Positions 17,901 to 24,095 of a DNA stretch of 64,000 bases are shown in pieces (position 1 is the first letter of the stretch; each line of letters opens with the position of its first letter). Location: assembly GCA_026397725.1 (NCBI GenBank), contig JAPLUI010000265.1:1-64000 (forward strand), written 5' to 3'. The notes under the pieces are model-generated. The model was not told the origin of the DNA. It did no database searches and saw only the letters and a program-made list of their open reading frames with translations. The translations under genes and the position numbers were made by a program. The stretch comes from Verrucomicrobiota bacterium. GTDB lineage: Bacteria > Verrucomicrobiota > Verrucomicrobiia > Verrucomicrobiales > Akkermansiaceae.

Positions 17901-18902
17901 GTTGCGAGCCGTTACCACCGCCGTATCGCCAGACACCGCGACGCGAAAACCGAAACGGTCACCGGCTTCGGTGTTGGAAGCCTTGAGATAGGCTTGCTGG
18001 CTCCAAGTGGTTCCGCTGCGCACAAAGACATAGGCGGCACCGGAATCCGCCGCCGAATTGTTCCACTGGTTGCCGTTCACCCCGGTCGCGGCGCTGTCTT
18101 CGTAACCCGCCCCGACGACCACCGTGTTGCCGGACACCGCCACGGATTGGCCGAATTGGTCGCCGGCCCCGGTATTGGAGGCCTTGAGGTATGCCTGATA
18201 GGCGAGCGGATCAATGGTGAGCGGATAGCGTGCGGCCGCGTCATCCACCACCACGCAGAGCGAACTGCCCGCAGTTTCCCAATCCGCGAAGCGGGCCGGC
18301 ACTGCTTTACCGTCGGCATCCCAGGCTGTTAGCCCGCCGTAGGTCAGTGCGGTGCCGCCGTTTGCATGCAGGAAAGCCACGCTGCCACCGTCTGCGGCAA
18401 CCTGCGGGTGTAGGCCGCCACGGATGGCGAGATGGAGGAGGAGCGCCCCGGCGGCATCCGCGGGTGCCGGGCGTTTGGCGAGCGTCCAGCCTTGCTCCAG
18501 GCCGCGGGCGTCGTTAATGAACCATTCGGTCAGATCCGCATCCCTAACATAAGAAACCCGGTCGCCCTCGTGACTGACCTGCGCCACTGCCGCCGCGCTG
18601 GCGGTCAGGGTCCGCCCGCCGTAACCTATCAACTCCAGGCCCCATTCCCAGCCGCCGGCATCGGGGGTCACGGTGAAGCCGCGGGCATCAAAGCGGGTCA
18701 GCCAGGCCTGCCCCGGATTGCGGGCCTGGCGGGTGCCATCCGGGTTGTTGACGATGGCGTGGCGCTCGCGCTCGTTGGCCCTGCGGATGCCGGACCAGTC
18801 GGAGTCGCTCAGTCCTGCGGGCGGTTCGGCAGCGCACCAGGATGCTGCGGTCACGAGGGTGGCGATGGTGGCGGAAACGAGCAATGATTTCATGGGATTC
18901 AC
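14958..18902 (-). CDS. Large exported FG-GAP/integrin-alpha-like repeat protein
   Basis: 1314 residues. A signal peptide (MKSLLVSATIATLVTAASWCAAE) precedes a ~210-residue N-region. Seven tandem ~68-residue FG-GAP-type repeats follow at about 236-700, each with QAYLKASNTG…DxFG…VAVSGDTVVVGA…GAAYVF. After ANDDFANRVNLGP comes a PPC-like beta domain, then an alpha-helical region (about 840-1180) with TPR-like helices. The acidic calcium-type motif DPSADSDGDGRNNFAEW is near residue 1210. The C-terminal beta region ends SRKFLRVEAAPQ, like other secreted Verrucomicrobia proteins. Probably a surface or periplasmic structural protein; function unknown. It is the first gene of a coupled pair with the LptA-like protein and lies 36 bases after ftsZ. 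Confidence 0.8.
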   Translation of the reverse strand: MNPMKSLLVSATIATLVTAASWCAAEPPAGLSDSDWSGIRRANERERHAIVNNPDGTRQARNPGQAWLTRFDARGFTVTPDAGGWEWGLELIGYGGRTLTASAAAVAQVSHEGDRVSYVRDADLTEWFINDARGLEQGWTLAKRPAPADAAGALLLHLAIRGGLHPQVAADGGSVAFLHANGGTALTYGGLTAWDADGKAVPARFADWETAGSSLCVVVDDAAARYPLTIDPLAYQAYLKASNTGAGDQFGQSVAVSGNTVVVGAGYEDSAATGVNGNQWNNSAADSGAAYVFVRSGTTWSQQAYLKASNTEAGDRFGFRVAVSGDTAVVTARNEDSAATGVNGNQADNLATGAGAAYVFVRSGNTWTQQAYLKASNTGTNDIFGTSVGVSGDTVVVGANGEASSASGVNGNQADNTAANAGAAYVFIRSGTTWLQQAYLKASNTGSNDSFGSSVAISDNTVVIGASSEASGVTGVNGNQLDNSASSAGAAYVFFRSGTTWSQQAYLKASNTGAGDFFGRFVAVSGDTVVVGASNEDSNATGVNGSQTNNSATDSGAAYVFVRSGTTWSQQAYLKASNTGASDLFGSCVAVSGDTVVVGAYREDSRATGVNDWNQWGDWAYDSGAAYVFSRSGTTWSQQAYLKATNTGATDFFGTAVAVSGDTVVVGANQEASAAAGASGVQSDDSAPNAGAVYVYSSARPANDDFANRVNLGPGATASATGTLAGATGEYGAFEPGLRDWLVTNGLNRDATVWYQWTAPAGSQWVTLTVTGPQVLIELSAYTGTALYDLTTVAMRYQNSAGEPQMVTFEVTPGTTYQIRVAFSWWDYHYEPGLAFTLAVAAFGNPTTVEQYLTRGRYLLGQGNHTLLGQAAADFTAVLALSPAHEEAHLLRALTNLLLLEAEPAFSQAVGDLGATQTGSLLSGGTLPMPKDAGGNLIFAAGTRSGILIDWVKNQLLPRLATVRSDLAAVTSNDFRILLGSSGIDAGGVMVDKGDVLVFTAVTHGLEMLFNLLFTYDLDVSFNAMVALDKNGELDAQHVLASSAALLKFAASDRRPQFAAALRAMQRDYATASDFIRNRRADPTNLPTEDLNTDPTMETEIRDTLAAAVASLDGEVTHQGTRVNLSRLVVTSMSLRDWVPEFRGREVMFGTLPDPTLDGILPDASGNLIYQMGNLWGLSQYVEEFGDFLQFMTGSDDPSADSDGDGRNNFAEWLALSNPILPDTVWQEFTHDVMAPGQNEVRLSFVRRTDLRDWKLRVAVSDDMATWDRTETQLELVGAPIDNGDGFTETVTYRLKSAAALASRKFLRVEAAPQ
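16800..18197 (-). repeat. Seven tandem ~205-base coding repeats
   Basis: These encode the seven FG-GAP-type units of the large exported protein. On the plus strand each carries variants of GCCTTGAGATAGGCCTGCTGGC followed by GTATTGGAGG-type sequence. Units are similar but not identical, so copy number could change by recombination. The last unit (lowest coordinates) has drifted most. Confidence 0.85.
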
Positions 18903-18938
18903 GGGTGGTTGAAAGCAAGGCCGTGCCGCTGGCCTTGC

Positions 18939-20705
18939 TCAGGCATGCTTTTTCTTGCGCAGGAAGGGTGGCAGATCAAGGTCTTCGCCATCGAACACGT
19001 TGGGGGTCTGACCCTCGAAGCGACCGCGGGGAGTGGAGTCGAAGGCGAATTCATGCTGCGGGACCGGAGACTTGACGCCGAGTTTGAGTTTGGGGGCGTC
19101 GGGTGCGGGCTCGCTGGCAGGTGCCGCAGTGAAGGGGCTGGGTGGCGCGACTTGCAGTGCAGGCTCGGGCACGGCATCAAGCTCTGCAATGGAGGGATCG
19201 GCTTGCGCGGCGAGCTTGGGTTCAACGTCAAGCTCCGCCATGAAGGGATCGGCGTCCGGTTCTTTAGACGCGTGATTCTTGGCAGTGCTGACCTTGGCCC
19301 AGAGTTTCCTGGATGGGATCTGAACATGCTTGATCGCTTTGAAACCCGTCGGCTGGCCATGGTGGGCCGGATCTTCAACGGGATTGCTGGGTAGCGATGA
19401 GGCCAGTACCGCTTTCTGCTCCGGCTCCGGCTCGGGTGGCACTTCGGGTTGCGGCTGCGGGGGCTCCTCGGGTAGCACCCTGAGAACGGGTGGGTTGCTG
19501 GCAGGTTCCGCCGCCACGGGTGGGACCTCGTCAACAAGCGATGGCACGTCATCCGCGACGGCTTGGGGCGGGCTCTGCCGGAAATGGGCGGTCGCAATCG
19601 CAGTCGGCGCGGTTTCTAGCAACTCTGTCGGAACGGCGGCCGGCCCCGGCGTTTCCGCCTCGAAGCTTTCGGTTGGCTCGAGGAAGGCCTGCGTCGCGTC
19701 GGTGCTGATGGAGTCACGTGGCGCGGTGGCCAGCACGTCTTCCGGCAGCGCGCTGATCAGGGTGACGGAGAGGCTGTCGCCCATCGCGGGATCAATGGCG
19801 GCACCGAAGAGGACATGGGCGTTCGGCGGGACGAATTTCTGCAGTTGCTGCATGAGGAGTTCGACTTCATAAAGCGTGAGGTCCTGGCCGCCGGAGAGGT
19901 GAACGAGGACGGTTTGGGCGTCCTTGAGGAGTGCGCCTTGATCGAGCAGCGGGCTGGCCAGGGCATTGCGCAGCGCGCAGGACGCGCGGTCTTTGCCTTT
20001 GGCGATGCCGGAGCCGAAGAGGCAGCGGGAGCGGTTGGTACGCAGGGCACTCACGAGGTCGTCCAGCCCGATGTTGATGAGGCCGGGGCGGATGACGAGC
20101 CGGATGACCGCTTTGATCGATTCGCAAATCATGTGATCGGCGGCGGCGAAGGCCTCGTGGATGCCTTGCTTGGCAAGGACGAGTTCGCCCATCCGGTTGT
20201 TATCAAAGGTGACCAGGGCGTTGGCGAGGACGACGAGTTCATTGAGCGTGGTTTCCGCCTGCTCCCGGCGGCGGCGGCCCTCGAAGACGAAGGGCATGGT
20301 GGCAAAGACGACCACAAAGGCACCTTCTTCACGGGCGATGCGGGTGATGACCGGAGCCGCCCCGGAACCGGTGCCGCCACCAAGGCCAACACACAGAAAG
20401 ACAATCCGGCGCCCCCGCAGGGCGGCGCGGATCTCCACTTCTGCTTCGAGCATCGCCTGCTGGCCAAGCTCGGGATCGCCGCCGGACCCGAGCCCTTTTG
20501 TCAGGTTGCGGCCGAGTTGGATTTTCTCCCCGGCGACACAGGCCGAAAGGGTGCGGACGTCGGTGTTGAGCGCAAGCAGTTCGGCGCCTTCGGTGCCATC
20601 AAGGGCGACGCGCTCAAGCATGTTGGCGCCGGCCCCGCCGAGGCCGATGATCTTGACTGCGGAACTGGGGAGGGTTTGCTGGGGATTGCGATGGTAGGGA
20701 ATCAT
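18939..20705 (-). CDS. ftsZ: Cell-division GTPase FtsZ with long C-terminal linker
   Basis: A tubulin homologue that polymerises into the division ring. Of 588 residues, the GTPase core occupies ~1-325: GLGGAGANML (21-30), NTDVRTL, and the tubulin signature GGGTGSG at 109-115. A ~240-residue Pro/Glu/Ala-rich linker follows, and the C-terminal peptide LDLPPFLRKKKHA fits the FtsA-binding tail. The T7 loop, normally NxDFAD with two catalytic aspartates, reads N211-I-G-L-D-D216, so the first aspartate is a glycine. The linker is much longer than the E. coli one. It ends the murG-murCB-ddl-ftsQ-ftsA-ftsZ series, 108 bases after ftsA. Confidence 0.95.
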   Translation of the reverse strand: MIPYHRNPQQTLPSSAVKIIGLGGAGANMLERVALDGTEGAELLALNTDVRTLSACVAGEKIQLGRNLTKGLGSGGDPELGQQAMLEAEVEIRAALRGRRIVFLCVGLGGGTGSGAAPVITRIAREEGAFVVVFATMPFVFEGRRRREQAETTLNELVVLANALVTFDNNRMGELVLAKQGIHEAFAAADHMICESIKAVIRLVIRPGLINIGLDDLVSALRTNRSRCLFGSGIAKGKDRASCALRNALASPLLDQGALLKDAQTVLVHLSGGQDLTLYEVELLMQQLQKFVPPNAHVLFGAAIDPAMGDSLSVTLISALPEDVLATAPRDSISTDATQAFLEPTESFEAETPGPAAVPTELLETAPTAIATAHFRQSPPQAVADDVPSLVDEVPPVAAEPASNPPVLRVLPEEPPQPQPEVPPEPEPEQKAVLASSLPSNPVEDPAHHGQPTGFKAIKHVQIPSRKLWAKVSTAKNHASKEPDADPFMAELDVEPKLAAQADPSIAELDAVPEPALQVAPPSPFTAAPASEPAPDAPKLKLGVKSPVPQHEFAFDSTPRGRFEGQTPNVFDGEDLDLPPFLRKKKHA

Positions 20706-20813
20706 AGGGGGGAGTTGGTTGAAGTTAGAAAGTCAGACAACGTGGAAGCGAGGAAACGAGCGAGTGAGGGGTGGGTGGGTCAGGGGGTGAGTGATGCAGC
20801 GATGAAGGATGGA

Positions 20814-22028
20814 TTATTTGCCGAAGGGCCAGAAGAGGCGGAAGATTTTGCCGAAGAGTCCGGGTGGCGTGGCGCGTTCGGTTTCGAGGATTTGGGCGTA
20901 ACGGATCAGGCCGATGGCGGTGGCGTAATGGGGATCCTTGAAACTGGCCTGCACCCCGCTGATTTCCGGCGGCTCGGGGCGATAGATGTCACGCCCGAAG
21001 ACCTCGAAGGCCAACTCGCTGAAGCCCCGCATCAGGCTGGTGCCACCGGTTAGAAAAATGCCGGCGCCAATGGCCTTGACGGAATCCTCCGGCAAGCGCT
21101 GGCGGACGAGGCGGAGGGTTTCCTCGAGCCGTTGCCGGATGATTTCGTTAAGGATGTTGCGACTGACTTCGACTTCCGCGAAACCACGATCATCCACGAG
21201 CTTGGCGGTGCCCACCGAACGGGCCGGGTCGGCGGAGGCATCGCCCTCCATGATCTTGAGATGCTCGGATTTGGAGAATGGCAAGCCGGTGACGAGGTGG
21301 ATGTCGTTGGTGATGTGATCGCCACCCACCGGGATACAACCGGACGCGGCAATGGCACCATCGAGGTAGAGGGCGTAATCCGTGGTGCCGCCGCCGATGT
21401 CGATGACGAGAGCCCCGCGCTCGCGCTGTTCATGGTCGAGTGCCATCTGCGCGGTGGCGATGGGCGAGAACACGATGTCATCGACTTCGAGCGGGATTTC
21501 GCGAACGAGCCGGATGCTGTTGTGAATGCGGGCGCCGATGCCGTGAACGATGTGGAAGTCCGCCTCGACGGTCTTGCCGTAGAGCCCGATGGGACTGGCC
21601 TTGTGCTCGAGGTCGTCCAGCAGATACTTGCGGATGATCGGATGGAGATGGACGTGATCCGGCGGGATGTGAATATCCCGGGCGATGGTCCTGGCTTCCT
21701 CCACATGCTCCGGCGCGACAATGGATTGGCCTTCCGGCAGCCGAAAGGTCCCCCGGCTGTTGGTGCCCTGAATGTGGGAACCGGTGATGGCGAGGTAAAC
21801 GCTGCCGATTTCCACATCGCTGGCGTCTTCCGCCTTGACCAAGGCGTCCTTGAGGCAGGCCCGGGCCTGCGGGAAGTCATGGATTTCCCCCTTGCGGACC
21901 CCGGCAGTCTTGGTGGTGCCGATGCCGAGGATCTTGACTGCGGTATCGGGCCTGACCTCGCCGACGACGATGCAGGTTTTACTGGTGCCTATTTCCAGAC
22001 CAACATGAATTTTTGAGCGGCGTGCCAT
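20814..22028 (-). CDS. ftsA: Cell-division protein FtsA
   Basis: An actin-like ATPase that tethers FtsZ to the membrane. 404 residues from ATG 22028. Actin-fold motifs are VGLEIGTSKTCIVVG (phosphate 1), LVIDIGGGTTDYALY (phosphate 2) and FLTGGTSLMRGF (adenosine). An SHS2/1C region lies between, and the C-terminal amphipathic helix GLFGKIFRLFWPFGK should be the membrane-targeting sequence. The frame remains open 125 codons upstream, but that part overlaps ftsQ and is not family-like. It starts 15 bases after the ftsQ stop, consistent with one operon. Confidence 0.96.
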   Translation of the reverse strand: MARRSKIHVGLEIGTSKTCIVVGEVRPDTAVKILGIGTTKTAGVRKGEIHDFPQARACLKDALVKAEDASDVEIGSVYLAITGSHIQGTNSRGTFRLPEGQSIVAPEHVEEARTIARDIHIPPDHVHLHPIIRKYLLDDLEHKASPIGLYGKTVEADFHIVHGIGARIHNSIRLVREIPLEVDDIVFSPIATAQMALDHEQRERGALVIDIGGGTTDYALYLDGAIAASGCIPVGGDHITNDIHLVTGLPFSKSEHLKIMEGDASADPARSVGTAKLVDDRGFAEVEVSRNILNEIIRQRLEETLRLVRQRLPEDSVKAIGAGIFLTGGTSLMRGFSELAFEVFGRDIYRPEPPEISGVQASFKDPHYATAIGLIRYAQILETERATPPGLFGKIFRLFWPFGK

Positions 22029-22042
22029 GGGGATGGTGAGGG

Positions 22043-23023
22043 TCACTCCCGATTGAGGAGGGTTTTGAGATTGCGGGTGCGGCGGGTTGGGCGGATTTCC
22101 TGAGGGACGAGGTCGGCAACGGGAATGGCCCTGGGAGGGATCAACTCGTCGTTGACGGTGATGGGGACGTTTTCCTTGGGGATCAGGTTGATGGTGGCGA
22201 TGGTATAGCCTTGGTTCGCAGCATGATTGAGGGCGGCCCGCAGGTTGGCAACCTGCCGGGCATGATCGCCCAGTCCCAAGGTGGCAACCGTGCCGCCGCG
22301 GGTGGTCAGGGCCAGCGACCAGGCATTGGTTTGTTGGATGGAATCGATCCAATCGAGGGCCGCCGGAGTGCCTCCGCCAGCGGTTGTCAGGAGGCGCAGG
22401 CAACGTTGGAGTTCCGGCTGGAGGATGGTCTCGCCAGTGGCGATGGGCTCCTTGTCGCGGGCGGGGAGCACGATGATGGGAAGCAGGGCTGCGGCTTCAA
22501 ACTGCCGCGCGGAACACGGGTAGGCAAAGTTGGTGCCATCCACCAGCAGCGCCCCGACCTTGCGTGCGGCAGGCAGGCCGGCGTCCGGACAGGCAAGCCA
22601 CGCCCGCGGCGTGCGGGCGGTGACCCGCACCACCAGCGTGCCCGGCAGCCGCCGCCCGACACTGGCGTCCGCAATCTCCGGCAAACCGGCCAGACACTTG
22701 GCGATGGCTGCCCGATCAATCTCGAACAAATTGGCCCGCAGATTGAGGCCGGTGACTCTGACCAAATCAATTTCGTCGATGGCTTGATTCGGGTTGAGAT
22801 CCACCGTTTGCAGCCGGAATTCCGGATTGTCATAGAACGCACTCCGGATGATCCACTTGAGGCCCCAGACGATGCCACCGGCGACAGCCAGCACGCAGGC
22901 GATCTTGGCGAAGCGAAAGAGGCACTTGAGAAAGCCAACACAAAAGAGGCGGGCGGACCACACGCGGGCGTGCAGCACGCTGTGGCATGCGCCGGTGCAG
23001 GGTTTGATGGTTTGACGTTTCAT
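22043..23023 (-). CDS. ftsQ: Cell-division protein FtsQ
   Basis: A bitopic divisome protein. It has 326 residues: a cytoplasmic N-terminus, one membrane helix (ACVLAVAGGIVWGLKWII, about 42-60), then a POTRA domain (FRLQTVDLNPNQAIDEIDLV, then GLPEIADASVGRRLPGTLVVRVTARTPRAWL). A beta domain ends it. The PEIADASVGRRLPGTLVVRV segment is the most characteristic. It lies between ddl and ftsA, with an 84-base gap before it containing a seven-copy heptamer array. Confidence 0.9.
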   Translation of the reverse strand: MKRQTIKPCTGACHSVLHARVWSARLFCVGFLKCLFRFAKIACVLAVAGGIVWGLKWIIRSAFYDNPEFRLQTVDLNPNQAIDEIDLVRVTGLNLRANLFEIDRAAIAKCLAGLPEIADASVGRRLPGTLVVRVTARTPRAWLACPDAGLPAARKVGALLVDGTNFAYPCSARQFEAAALLPIIVLPARDKEPIATGETILQPELQRCLRLLTTAGGGTPAALDWIDSIQQTNAWSLALTTRGGTVATLGLGDHARQVANLRAALNHAANQGYTIATINLIPKENVPITVNDELIPPRAIPVADLVPQEIRPTRRTRNLKTLLNRE

Positions 23024-23044
23024 CGCGGTGGGTTGCCGGCTATT

Positions 23045-23093
23045 GGTTATCAGTTATCAGTTATCAGTTATCAGTTATCGGTTATCGGTTATC
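23045..23093. repeat. Heptamer tandem array (RGTTATC x7)
   Basis: Seven uninterrupted 7-base units: GGTTATC, AGTTATC four times, GGTTATC twice, followed by a G8 run. It lies between the ddl stop and 22 bases before the ftsQ start, so it would be in the 5' region of ftsQ in the operon transcript. A two-copy relative (AGTTGTC) is at 24041-24054 before ddl. Confidence 0.9.
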
Positions 23094-23107
23094 GGGGGGG
23101 GAGGGCG

Positions 23108-24031
23108 TCAGGCTGGCGGGCGGAGCTTGAGGGAGAGTTTGGCGATGGTGAGGCAAAGGTCCGGGAAGGAAATGCCGGTGGCCAGCGCGGCCATGGGCAA
23201 CAGGCTGGTCTCGGTCATGCCGGGAATGGTGTTGGCTTCGAGGACGAAAGGGCGGTGATGTCGGTCTAACAGCACATCCACGCGCGAGTAGATCTCGATG
23301 CCCAGCGCCCGATGCGCGGCCAGGGCGGCTTGCTGGACGAGCCGGGTGGTCGCGGGGTCGAGCGCGGCGGGGCAGTGGTAGTCGCTGCCGGCCCCGCCAC
23401 TCAGCCAGGGATATTTGTTAGCCATGTCATAGAACCCGTCGCGGGGCGCAATGTGAACGATGGGCAGGGCGGCATCGTTGAGAATGCCGACGGTGAGTTC
23501 CTTGCCTTCGATGAATTCCTCGACCAGGAGGTCAGGGCCAAAGCGTGCGGCATCGGCCATGGCGGCGTGGGCGTCGGCTTGCTGGCGGACGATGTGGACG
23601 CCGACGCTGGAGCCTTCGCGCGGCGGCTTGACGACAAAGGGCGCGGCGAAGGATGGCAGCCGCAGCCCGGCGGAGACCTCGACGATTTCAGCACGCGGGG
23701 TGGGAACGTGATGGGCGAGGAAGGCGGCTTTGGCGAGGTTCTTGTCGAAGGCCAGGCGGCTGCTGGCCGCGCCGGCCCCGGTGTAGGGGACGCCCATGCG
23801 CTCGAGGAGGTCCTGCACCTGGCCGTCTTCACCAAAGGTGCCGTGAATGACATTGAAGACGAGATCGGTGCCGGGCGGGAGGTCGATGGTGGTGCCGGTG
23901 ACATCCACGGCCACGGCAGGGAGTCCCAGGCCGGTCAAGGCCTTGAGCACGGCCGCCCCCGAGGCAAGGGAGACCTTGCGCTCCGATCCCGGACCGCCCA
24001 TGAGGACGGCAATTTTGTGAATGGTGAGCAT
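23108..24031 (-). CDS. ddl: D-alanine-D-alanine ligase
   Basis: An ATP-grasp enzyme joining two D-Ala for the peptidoglycan stem peptide. 307 residues. VLMGGPGSERKVSLASG is the N-terminal signature, FNVIHGTFGEDGQVQ the first-substrate region, FVVKPPREGSSVGV the ATP-grasp lid region, and PFVLEANTIPGMTETSLLP the C-terminal metal/phosphate motif. It sits between murC-murB and ftsQ in the minus-strand cluster. Its start, ATG 24031, lies 64 bases after the preceding stop. Confidence 0.96.
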   Translation of the reverse strand: MLTIHKIAVLMGGPGSERKVSLASGAAVLKALTGLGLPAVAVDVTGTTIDLPPGTDLVFNVIHGTFGEDGQVQDLLERMGVPYTGAGAASSRLAFDKNLAKAAFLAHHVPTPRAEIVEVSAGLRLPSFAAPFVVKPPREGSSVGVHIVRQQADAHAAMADAARFGPDLLVEEFIEGKELTVGILNDAALPIVHIAPRDGFYDMANKYPWLSGGAGSDYHCPAALDPATTRLVQQAALAAHRALGIEIYSRVDVLLDRHHRPFVLEANTIPGMTETSLLPMAALATGISFPDLCLTIAKLSLKLRPPA

Positions 24032-24040
24032 GCGGGCGGC

Positions 24041-24054
24041 AGTTGTCAGTTGTC
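24041..24054. repeat. Two-copy heptamer (AGTTGTC x2)
   Basis: A short tandem just upstream of the ddl start codon. It is related to the RGTTATC array at 23045-23093, suggesting a common mechanism of repeat seeding. Confidence 0.6.
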
Positions 24055-24095
24055 AGGGCAGAGGATCCGGCCGCTCTCCGCACTGCGGTTGGTGG

